NCBI GenBank assembly: GCA_964387585.1
Contig: CAYLWW010000008.1
Location: 1-27,733, forward strand
Source: CAYLWW01 sp964387585
Lineage (GTDB): Bacteria; Pseudomonadota; Alphaproteobacteria; Rickettsiales; Midichloriaceae
Direction of reading: 5' to 3'
Length of the DNA: 27,733 nucleotides
Below the pieces are notes generated by a model. That model saw only the letters and a program-made list of their open reading frames with translations, was not told where the DNA came from and made no database searches. Positions 16,510 to 23,220 of the stretch are shown here, piece after piece. The stretch's first letter is position 1, and the number at the start of each line of letters is the position of its first letter. The translations under genes and the position numbers were made by a program.

Positions 16510-17625
16510 ATGATTCTCCAAGCAATTTGGAATAAGATTAAAGAAATTCAGCATTATATTGTATCTAATGGTGGTCTGAAACAATTATTTTCTAACCTAA
16601 CTAATGTTTTACTTATTAATTTTAAAGAAATAACAAGCAAGCTTCAAAACTTAGCTCAAACTAATTTTGAATTAGGATTATATCATTTCGAACATATGAA
16701 TTTGAGTGATGCTATAATGAGATTTAAAATTCTTAAATATTTTAATTATGAAAATGGTGATATATCTTATTACATAGGTCGTTGTTATTTTGAAAAATTA
16801 AATTACCCTAAAGCACAAAAGTACTTAGATGAATATGTGAGAAATACTGACAGTCAATTCCGTGAAGAAGCTTTGTTTTGCTTAAACATTATAGCAGGTA
16901 GATTAGAATTAATTACTAGTATACCCAAAAGTATATTGAAACGTCATTTTAATAAATTAGCAAAAGATTACGATAAGCTTTATATTAATAATCGCGATAC
17001 TAGCCCACAGCTTTCATTATTCCGCTCTCTTCATAACATTACTTATTCTTCATATAAACCTTTTGATAACAATATATTAGATATAGGGTGTGGTACTGGT
17101 ATTATAGGAGATATGTGTAGACGAGAAAGACTGGCAAATATGATTGTTGGTGTAGATATATCTCATAAAATGCTAGAGATAAGTTCAAGTTTATTTTTTG
17201 AAAATAAACATGTATACAATAGATTAGTATTGCAGGATGCTGAGAATTATCTTACAGAAGCTCAGGAAAAACAATTAGCTCAATATGATATTATTGTGGC
17301 TTCAAACCTCATAACTTATTACAATAATATTAATCAACTGTTTTTAGTTAGTAATACTATTACTAGTGATGATGGCTTAATTTTTATAACTTTTAAAGTG
17401 GCTAAAAACAAAGAAATTGAGTTCTATAGTAGAAACGAACAATTCTATTATCTGCCAGAACATGTAGAAAAATACGCTAACTTAAATGGTTGGTACTTAT
17501 TACATAAAGAAGAAATATTATTTACTGATGGAGAAGGCGGAATGTTAACGGTATTTAGTAAGACCGAGTCAAAAAGTGTAAGAAACGTTGCAGAAATACT
17601 AGTAAAAAGCAATAATTTAAATTAA
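16510..17625 (+). CDS. TPR-containing SAM-dependent methyltransferase
   Basis: A 371-aa two-domain protein. Residues about 50-130 form TPR-like helix pairs (NFELGLYHFEHMNLSDAIMR, then GDISYYIGRCYFEKLNYPKA). Residues about 145-355 are a class I methyltransferase. Motif I is ILDIGCGTG (189-197), the acidic end of strand 2 is VGVDIS (213-218), an acidic QDAENY corresponds to motif III, and the strand-4 region is YDIIVASNLITYY. The TPR part probably binds a partner or substrate; the methyl acceptor is unknown. A GTAAAAGAG stretch upstream of the ATG is a modest ribosome binding site. The gene is isolated between transposase remnants, but its reading frame is intact and its composition is like that of its neighbours. 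Confidence 0.8.
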   Translation: MILQAIWNKIKEIQHYIVSNGGLKQLFSNLTNVLLINFKEITSKLQNLAQTNFELGLYHFEHMNLSDAIMRFKILKYFNYENGDISYYIGRCYFEKLNYPKAQKYLDEYVRNTDSQFREEALFCLNIIAGRLELITSIPKSILKRHFNKLAKDYDKLYINNRDTSPQLSLFRSLHNITYSSYKPFDNNILDIGCGTGIIGDMCRRERLANMIVGVDISHKMLEISSSLFFENKHVYNRLVLQDAENYLTEAQEKQLAQYDIIVASNLITYYNNINQLFLVSNTITSDDGLIFITFKVAKNKEIEFYSRNEQFYYLPEHVEKYANLNGWYLLHKEEILFTDGEGGMLTVFSKTESKSVRNVAEILVKSNNLN

Positions 17626-17729
17626 TTAGAAAGATAGTTTGCTCTAAGAAAATTTATTGCATAATAGCTTGTTTTAGTTTAAGAATTAGATTTAAGGAGC
17701 GCATTAGGATGGCTTTTATGCTTAATTGG

Positions 17730-17798
17730 TCAGGTTCGAAAGTAAGCAGCCGCAGCAGAAAAATCCAGGTCTAGTGTAGCTCCTTTTTTATCAATCAT
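17730..17798 (-). pseudogene. possible IS6-family transposase remnant
   Basis: A 22-codon minus-strand frame reads MIDKKGATLDLDFS followed by AAAAYFRT and a stop. IS6-family transposases have (Y)RAIDxxGxTLDFxLSxxRNxxAAxRFF just after the first catalytic Asp region, so this resembles a small piece of one, with an internal loss. The match is short and the rest of the element is not recognisable. Flanking AAGGAGC (17694-17700) and GCTCCTT (17779-17785) form a short inverted repeat. Confidence 0.35.
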
Positions 17799-17839
17799 TA
17801 CTCAAATATATAGTAATTAACTAAGCTGTTCAATCAATT

Positions 17840-18361
17840 ATGAAATTACCTAATGCTGGCAAAAATTCTCCAAATCAAGTTAATGTATTAATAGAAATTA
17901 GTGCAAGTTATGGAGCTGTAAAATATGAATTTGATAAAGAATTAGGATTACTATTGGTTGATCGTTTTTTGAGCACTAGCATGATTTATCCATGTAATTA
18001 TGGCTTTATACCACAAACATTAAGCGGAGATGGAGATCCAGTAGATGTTTTAGTATATAGTACCCATCCAATTATACCTGGTGCGTTGATTGAAGTTAGG
18101 CCTTTAGGAGTATTAATTACTGAAGATGAAAAAGGAGAAGATGCTAAAATAATAGCAGTGCCTAACAAAAAAGTTGACCCATTTTTATCAAACGTTGAAT
18201 CTTATAATGATCTTCCTAAAGCGTTTATATCCCAGGTGGAGCACTTTTTTAAGCACTATAAAGATTTAGAACAAGAAAAATGGGTGAAAGTACATGGCTG
18301 GAAGGAATCTAGTTATGCTTTCACGATAATAAAAGAAGCAATAGAGAATTACAAAGGCTAA
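17840..18361 (+). CDS. ppa: inorganic pyrophosphatase (family I)
   Basis: A 173-aa soluble enzyme that hydrolyses pyrophosphate and so drives biosynthetic reactions forward. Active-site residues are evident. YEFDKELG (29-36) and the RFLSTSMIYPCNYGFIPQT block are family-typical. The signature GDGDPVDVLV (63-72) supplies metal ligands D64, D66 and D69, and EDEKGEDAKI (95-104) supplies D96 and D101. The C-terminal FKHYKDLE and W-to-K segments are also expected. Length is normal for bacterial family I enzymes. No strong ribosome binding site is visible. A dispersed palindromic repeat begins 10 bp after the stop. Confidence 0.96.
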   Translation: MKLPNAGKNSPNQVNVLIEISASYGAVKYEFDKELGLLLVDRFLSTSMIYPCNYGFIPQTLSGDGDPVDVLVYSTHPIIPGALIEVRPLGVLITEDEKGEDAKIIAVPNKKVDPFLSNVESYNDLPKAFISQVEHFFKHYKDLEQEKWVKVHGWKESSYAFTIIKEAIENYKG

Positions 18362-18371
18362 GAATACCAAG

Positions 18372-18479
18372 GAGACTTCAATAGTTGCTAGAAAAAGGAG
18401 CGATGAGCTTACCGGAGCCTATATTAATAGGTGAGCGTCAGCGAATTCCGAAATTTGACAACACAAATGTTGAAGTGTC
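18372..18479. repeat. ~105 bp imperfect palindromic repeat, copy 2
   Basis: This is the second copy of the element at 6161-6262. Ends are GAGACTTCAATA (18372-18383) and TGTTGAAGTGTC (18468-18479). The central hairpin reads CCTATATTAATAGG here, and AGGTGAGCGTCAGCGAA is unchanged. It is 6 bp longer than copy 1 because of small insertions near its left arm. It sits 10 bp after ppa, where a transcribed hairpin could affect 3'-end formation or mRNA decay. Confidence 0.7.
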
Positions 18480-18650
18480 AAAGGTATATAATAATTGATT
18501 TAAAATATCTTTAATGTAAAGTTGAGATAGGAGATCATTTTACAAAAGTTTTTATCTTATATTCCAGTAATCCTTGAATTAAAAAATTTATAAAGCTATA
18601 AGTAGTATAAGTATTAAATTCGTTAAGATTATCATTAATCTATTCCTCAA
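18480..18650. other. AT-rich spacer
   Basis: Together with the repeat this makes a ~290-base gap before the Tim44-like gene. Nothing else is recognised. Confidence 0.4.
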
Positions 18651-19307
18651 ATGTTAGAATTATTATTTTTTGCTTTTATTGCTGCAGTTGTAATTTATAA
18701 GCTTTTTTCTATTTTAGGTGAAAATTATGATGATGAAGAAAGGATTAGCAGGAGTAAGTCTAATTTTCAGCAAAATTTATTTACATCTCCAAACAATCAG
18801 AATATCCAGAACATTAAGCCTATAAATGCTGAATTGATATCAGCAACAGAATTAAGTTTAAATCCTGAGCTACAAAGTGCAATAAAAACAATTCGTCAAT
18901 TAGATAAATCATTTGAGCTTGATGTCTTTATAGAAGGTGCTAAAAAAGCTTTCTATATGATTATTGACGCTTTAACTAATGGTGATAAAGAAACACTAAA
19001 GCAGTTGTTAAGTGAGAATGTCTATAATAAATTTTGCCTAGAAATAGATAATAGAAATCAAAGTGGTAACATAGTCAGCCGTAAAGTTATTGAAATTATT
19101 TCAATTGATTTAGTAGATACCAATATTAACGGTAAATTAGTCCAGTTGTCATTAGCAATCGCTAGCAAACAAAATTATATATTAAAAGATAAGTTTGGAT
19201 CAATATTGAATGGCTCACCTGATGCTGTTACTGAACACAGTGATAAATGGACTTTCATAAAGCATTTTGCTTCAGGCAATATATGGAAGCTAAACAAAAC
19301 TACTTAA
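18651..19307 (+). CDS. Tim44-like domain membrane protein
   Basis: A 218-aa protein. Residues 1-22 form one membrane anchor (LELLFFAFIAAVVIYKLF), followed by an acidic and Asn/Gln-rich linker to about residue 85. The C-terminal domain, about 85-215, carries the family's FELDVFIEGAKKAFYMII, then ALTNGDKETLKQLLSENVYN and a terminal WTFIKHF. This is the Tim44 fold found in many alphaproteobacteria, where the protein is an inner-membrane relative of mitochondrial Tim44 with a poorly known role. The start gives the expected N-terminal anchor. A possible terminator lies just downstream, so it may be transcribed apart from mltA. Confidence 0.85.
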   Translation: MLELLFFAFIAAVVIYKLFSILGENYDDEERISRSKSNFQQNLFTSPNNQNIQNIKPINAELISATELSLNPELQSAIKTIRQLDKSFELDVFIEGAKKAFYMIIDALTNGDKETLKQLLSENVYNKFCLEIDNRNQSGNIVSRKVIEIISIDLVDTNINGKLVQLSLAIASKQNYILKDKFGSILNGSPDAVTEHSDKWTFIKHFASGNIWKLNKTT

Positions 19308-19326
19308 TATTATTATCCTTCCTTTA

Positions 19327-19367
19327 CTAACTTGTTTAATAAGCAAGTTGAAGTTAGCAGTTTTTTT
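19327..19367 (+). terminator. probable rho-independent terminator after the Tim44-like gene
   Basis: CTAACTT at 19327-19333 pairs with AAGTTAG at 19351-19357, or alternatively AACTTG (19329-19334) with CAAGTT (19344-19349). A run of seven T follows at 19361-19367. The stem is AT-rich, so strength is uncertain. Confidence 0.5.
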
Positions 19368-19413
19368 GTTGTATTCATCGTATTGTTATTTATTATAATT
19401 ATTAATATTTTAA

Positions 19414-20601
19414 ATGTTTATTAATAACAGATTAGTTCAATTCTTATTTCCCCATTTATTCCTAATTGTAATTATATTATTCTTTAGTGGTTGTGGTAAA
19501 GCAGGTAAAAAACCATGCTATACTCCTTTAATTTCTAAAGCGCCGGTAGTAAGAGAAGCTCATTTTACCCAAGTATCATATAGAGAGCTTCATGCCTGGC
19601 AATCAGATAATCACTTGGAGGCGCTCAATGCTTTCCTTAACTCATGTAATGCAATTAACAACATTCAAGATAATCATCCTATAAGCAAAAATACAAAGTT
19701 AGGTGGAAAAGCTAAGGAATGGAAAAAAGTATGTAAAATTGCTAAAAGTATCAAAAATCCTAATAAAGCTAGAGAATTCTTTGAGCAATGGTTTAATGTA
19801 TATCTAGTCACTAACAACAACAACAGTCCCTTAGGTAAATTTACTGGTTACTATGAAGTAGAATTAGATGGAAGTTTAATCCCCAGTAAAAGATATAGAT
19901 TTCCAGTATATGCCCCTCCTAGTAATATAAAAAGTTTAAAAGGTACTAGCTCATTAAGTCGTAATAGTATTAATAACGGTTACTTAAGAGGTAAAAATCT
20001 TGAAATTGCTTGGGTGGACAATGAAGCTCGATTGTTCTTCATGCATATACAAGGATCGGGGGTGATAAAATTAGCAGAAGGAGGAGAACTAAAATTAAGT
20101 TTTGCTGAACAAAATGGCTTTTCTTATAAAGCTATAGGGCCTTCATTTAAGAAATATGGAGCATGTAACCTTTATTCAGCTTTGGATATGATGAATTGGT
20201 TGCATGCAAATCCAGTAATAGGATCCAAAATAATGGCAGAGAATCAATCATATATTTTCTTTAAAAAGCGACCAGGAAACTCAACACCTATTGGTGCTCA
20301 GGGTGTGCCGCTAGAAAGCGAGCGTTCTATAGCTATCGATTCTGGAATTTATCCTTATGGAGCGCCAATTTGGGTTGAAACCTCCTTACCTAATACTAAA
20401 AATTATAAATCAATTCCTTATCACCATCTTTTTATAGCTCAAGATAGAGGTGGGGCTATAAAAGGGGGAATAAGAGCTGATATATTCTTTGGTCGTAATA
20501 AAAGAGCTGAGGAAATAGCATGTTATATGAATCAGGAAGGACGGTATTATATTTTATTTCCTAAGTCCATTCATGTACCAAAGTTTTATAAAGTGGGTTA
20601 A
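19414..20601 (+). CDS. mltA: membrane-bound lytic murein transglycosylase A
   Basis: A 395-aa predicted lipoprotein. The hydrophobic signal (FLIVIILFFSG) ends at a lipobox-like FFSGC with Cys27 as the lipidation site. The MltA domain begins near GKFTGYYEVELDGSL (141-155) and continues through AWVDNEARLFFMHIQGSG (199-216). The 3D domain follows, with AIDSGIYPYGAPIW (307-320), then AQDRGGAIKGGIRADIFFG (342-360), which contains the catalytic and supporting aspartates (D344, D356). MltA cleaves peptidoglycan glycan strands and leaves 1,6-anhydro-muramyl ends, in the periplasm. Retention suggests the organism still makes and remodels a murein layer. Length is close to E. coli MltA. Confidence 0.93.
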   Translation: MFINNRLVQFLFPHLFLIVIILFFSGCGKAGKKPCYTPLISKAPVVREAHFTQVSYRELHAWQSDNHLEALNAFLNSCNAINNIQDNHPISKNTKLGGKAKEWKKVCKIAKSIKNPNKAREFFEQWFNVYLVTNNNNSPLGKFTGYYEVELDGSLIPSKRYRFPVYAPPSNIKSLKGTSSLSRNSINNGYLRGKNLEIAWVDNEARLFFMHIQGSGVIKLAEGGELKLSFAEQNGFSYKAIGPSFKKYGACNLYSALDMMNWLHANPVIGSKIMAENQSYIFFKKRPGNSTPIGAQGVPLESERSIAIDSGIYPYGAPIWVETSLPNTKNYKSIPYHHLFIAQDRGGAIKGGIRADIFFGRNKRAEEIACYMNQEGRYYILFPKSIHVPKFYKVG

Positions 20602-20716
20602 AACTTACCTAATCATCTCAAGTTATTTCATTTAAACAAGCAGCATATTGTTATGTTACTGCTTATATGTTAGCATAAATAGTAGTGTCAGAGAATATTG
20701 CTATCAGCTATTGCGA

Positions 20717-20749
20717 AAAAGCTCTAGCTGTCTAGCTTTTGGAGCTTTT
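20717..20749 (+). terminator. possible terminator hairpin
   Basis: AAAAGCTC (20717-20724) is complementary to GAGCTTTT (20742-20749), with an inner AGCT/AGCT pair (20726-20729 with 20734-20737). The T-run after the stem is weak. It lies after mltA and before the next gene, and argues against a start at TTG 20739 for that gene. Confidence 0.45.
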
Positions 20750-20783
20750 GTTTATACGAATACTGTTTATAAGGTTTGAGACT

Positions 20784-21680
20784 ATGGAAGTTTTAAACTA
20801 TAAGAAAATATCTCATATCCCTTGTATTTATAAAGGTAATATGAATATTGCTATACGCGCTTTTGAGTCAAATAGTAAAAGATTATTTACTTTAGTAGAT
20901 ATTAATACCTTAAAAGTTAGTTTAATAGAGCAAAACCAATGCAAATATAGCCTATCTGATTCATTAGAAAAATGCTTTAAAAAAGCGCAAATAAAATCAT
21001 CTACCTATTATAAAAGTTTAAAGAAGTTTAATGTTATCAATGAAAGTCATTTTGCTCAAGGTTTGACTTGTTTACCAGCTGTTAATGGTATTTTTTTATC
21101 TATAAATATAGCATCTTCAATAAAAAAAATGGATTATAGTTTTTTTGAATCTTTGTTGGTTTTAATAGAGCAGGGTATAGAAGTTAATTTGCTTATCGCA
21201 GTATCAGGTTTATGGATAGTTACGCATAAGGAGGATTTTCGGCATTTACAATCTTTAAGGTCAAAATTATTTAATATAGAATGGGTAAATAATAGCTTTA
21301 GTAACGTCCGATATAGTGACATAGAAGATGAACATAATTTTTTGCTATTACCTAATATTGATTTAGAATATGAACTACTAGAAACAGAAAAACTTATTAT
21401 TGAAAATAACGAAATACCTTCACCATTCTTCCGCTTTCCAGGTTTAATAAGCGATTCATCTTTGGTTAAGTTATTAACTTCATACGGTTTAATTCAATTA
21501 GGAGCTAAAGTTTTGTTTGATAAACCTAAAACTGAATATGAAATAAAAAAAGGAGACATAGTATTATGTGATTTAGAAAGGAGCAATAGTTTTAAAGAAA
21601 CAGATTTGCTTAAACAAAAAAAATTTATATTTGCTAATTTAAAAAAAGAGTTAAAAAGTTTTTTTATAAATAATTTCTAA
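20784..21680 (+). CDS. polysaccharide deacetylase-like protein with degenerate metal site
   Basis: A 298-aa protein starting at ATG 20784, preceded by AAGG at a usable distance; an upstream TTG frame to 20739 overlaps a hairpin and is not used. The C-terminal half contains SPFFRFPGLISDSSL (213-227) followed by LIQLGAKVLF, which matches a proteobacterial polysaccharide deacetylase family where this reads FFRFPGLVSD, then LIPVGSDAWLAK. LIAVSGLWIVTHKEDF also fits. In active NodB-like enzymes the metal site uses an Asp in motif 1 and two His in an NHSxxH motif 2. Here the corresponding segments read SINIASS (106-112) and WVNNSFSN (167-174), so the metal ligands appear lost. This is inference from remembered family patterns. 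It lies 72 bp before ispE. Confidence 0.6.
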   Translation: MEVLNYKKISHIPCIYKGNMNIAIRAFESNSKRLFTLVDINTLKVSLIEQNQCKYSLSDSLEKCFKKAQIKSSTYYKSLKKFNVINESHFAQGLTCLPAVNGIFLSINIASSIKKMDYSFFESLLVLIEQGIEVNLLIAVSGLWIVTHKEDFRHLQSLRSKLFNIEWVNNSFSNVRYSDIEDEHNFLLLPNIDLEYELLETEKLIIENNEIPSPFFRFPGLISDSSLVKLLTSYGLIQLGAKVLFDKPKTEYEIKKGDIVLCDLERSNSFKETDLLKQKKFIFANLKKELKSFFINNF

Positions 21681-21751
21681 CTTTTACTATACTAATTTAT
21701 AAAGTATGTTTTTTATATAAGATTATAATTGTAATTGATTTATTTGAAATT

Positions 21752-22666
21752 ATGTTTGAATTAACGGTAAAAGCTTACGCTAAAGTAAATCTTTTCTTGT
21801 ATATAGTAGGTAGAAATAATAAAGGTTATCATTTACTACAAAGCTTATTTACTAAATTAACTTTAGCTGATGTGGTTAAAATTTCTACTATTCCAGATAA
21901 AGATATTTCGTGCGCTATTTCATTTTCCAATGAATTTCTTGGCTCTAAAAATATAACAATTAGCAATAATATTGCAGTTATTGCCGCAGAGAAATTACGA
22001 GATTACTTGCATTACCATAACCATAAGTGTTTAGATGATATAACTGGAGTTATGATCAGTATTCATAAATCTATTCCTATAGCAGCAGGTTTAGCTGGAG
22101 GATCAAGCAATGCAGCTGCAGTATTAAACTTACTAAATAAATTATGGAAAGCTAACTTACCTCAGTCAATATTATTTGAATTAGCTTACAGCATTGGAGC
22201 AGATGTGGCATTTTGCTTACAGGAAGATAAAGTTTGTTTTGTTGAGGGAATAGGAGAATGCTTAACTCCTGTAAAGTTAGATGAATGTTTTTATATTTTA
22301 TTAGTTAATCCTAGCTTTGCTGTTGATACTGGTAAGGTCTTTAGCCAATTTGTTATACACAATTCAAACCAGGTGCTTAAAAATAAAATTAGTAAATCAA
22401 AAAAATTAACCGCACAGTTATTAAAAGAGCATATTTTAACTGGTTATAATGATCTTTATACTGCTGCTGTTTCATTATTTCCTGAATTACTCAATGTTAT
22501 AGCTTTACTCAAACGGCAAGATGGATGCATTGCTGTTAATATGTCTGGAAGTGGAGCAACTTGTTTTGCTATATTTAATGATCTAAAAAAAATAGAATCG
22601 GCAGCTAAAAGTATAAAAGCGGAAAAAGTTAATTGGTGGGTATACTGGGAAGAGTTAAAAATTTAA
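21752..22666 (+). CDS. ispE: 4-diphosphocytidyl-2-C-methyl-D-erythritol kinase
   Basis: A 304-aa GHMP kinase that phosphorylates CDP-methylerythritol in the MEP route to isopentenyl diphosphate. Evidence includes the N-terminal AYAKVNLFLYIVGRNNKGYH (9-27, K11), the ATP-binding IPIAAGLAGGSSNAA (108-122), the catalytic aspartate in IGADVAFCL (D151) and the C-terminal MSGSGATCFAIF (264-275). The enzyme is full length and all motifs are intact. From general knowledge Rickettsia spp. have lost this pathway while several other Rickettsiales keep it. Its product line supplies the prenyl diphosphates used by UbiA and the dimethylallyl group that MiaA adds before MiaB acts. Confidence 0.95.
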   Translation: MFELTVKAYAKVNLFLYIVGRNNKGYHLLQSLFTKLTLADVVKISTIPDKDISCAISFSNEFLGSKNITISNNIAVIAAEKLRDYLHYHNHKCLDDITGVMISIHKSIPIAAGLAGGSSNAAAVLNLLNKLWKANLPQSILFELAYSIGADVAFCLQEDKVCFVEGIGECLTPVKLDECFYILLVNPSFAVDTGKVFSQFVIHNSNQVLKNKISKSKKLTAQLLKEHILTGYNDLYTAAVSLFPELLNVIALLKRQDGCIAVNMSGSGATCFAIFNDLKKIESAAKSIKAEKVNWWVYWEELKI

Positions 22667-22695
22667 TTTTGCTATATTTTTATACTACACCTAAG

Positions 22696-22782
22696 TGGTG
22701 CGGCTAAAAAGACTCGAACTTTCAATCCCTTTCAGGAACAACGACCTCAACGTTGCGTGTCTACCAATTCCACCATAGCCGC
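22696..22782 (-). tRNA. tRNA-Leu (anticodon GAG)
   Basis: On the minus strand the 87-nt sequence folds as a class II tRNA. The 7-bp acceptor stem is GCGGCTA/TAGCCGC with discriminator A and an encoded CCA (22698-22696). The D-arm has GGTAGAC. The anticodon arm is CAACG-TTGAGGT-CGTTG, giving anticodon GAG. The extra arm is long (around TTCCTGAAAGGGA), as in leucine tRNAs, and the T-loop is TTCGAGT. It reads CUC and CUU leucine codons. It is convergent with ispE, 29 bp away. Confidence 0.95.
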
Positions 22783-22794
22783 TCTTGCTAGCTC

Positions 22795-22823
22795 ATTATA
22801 AACTTGAGGTGCTTACAAATCAA
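22795..22823 (-). promoter_or_regulatory. promoter of tRNA-Leu
   Basis: On the minus strand TTGATT (22823-22818), a 17-base spacer and a perfect TATAAT (22800-22795) stand 12 bases before the mature tRNA 5' end. The -10 box and spacing match the sigma70 consensus, and the position is right for a tRNA gene. Confidence 0.75.
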
Positions 22824-23220
22824 GTTAAAGTAATATATAAATGATTATATCAACAAAGATTAAAATAAAAACTCATTAGTTAATCAAATCTTAATATTTG
22901 CTTTTATCAAAGCCTATTTTTTGTAAATTTTTTCTCTTTTATTGAATAAAAATTATTTTAATTATACGTCAAATATGATTATACTAAATAAAGTAAGTAC
23001 AAAAATTATGCCTCTTAAAAATAAAGATTTGGTGCGTTACTCATCGATCATATGCGGTCTTTTTATATTTCGCTTCGTAGTGCTTTATTAACTCCTTATT
23101 TCTAAGTGGTGAATTAGAAAAATTTTAATATAATTTTTTTATTATATTCTATTTTTTTCTTTTTTGTTTGTTTTTATTATTTTAAAACTTATCAAAAATA
23201 TTGTTTCAGGTATTATTCAT
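22824..23220. other. intergenic region, no gene seen
   Basis: About 400 AT-rich bases between the tRNA promoter and the giant gene. The only open stretch is 27 codons from ATG 23008 and shows no family resemblance. A TATAAT at 23129-23134 may serve the gene at 23221, but a matching -35 box is not evident. Confidence 0.45.

Noticed and set aside
20739..20783. An upstream TTG start adding 15 residues to the deacetylase-like protein.
   Set aside because: The TTG falls within a likely terminator hairpin, and ATG 20784 has a better ribosome binding site.
23008..23091. A 27-codon open frame beginning MPLKNKDLV.
   Set aside because: Too short, no ribosome binding site or family match.
22691..23111. 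CTAAGTGGTG repeated at 22691-22700 (overlapping the tRNA-Leu 3' end) and 23102-23111, resembling an att site of an integrated element.
   Set aside because: Only 10 bp match, the enclosed 400 bp hold no gene, and no integrase is nearby.
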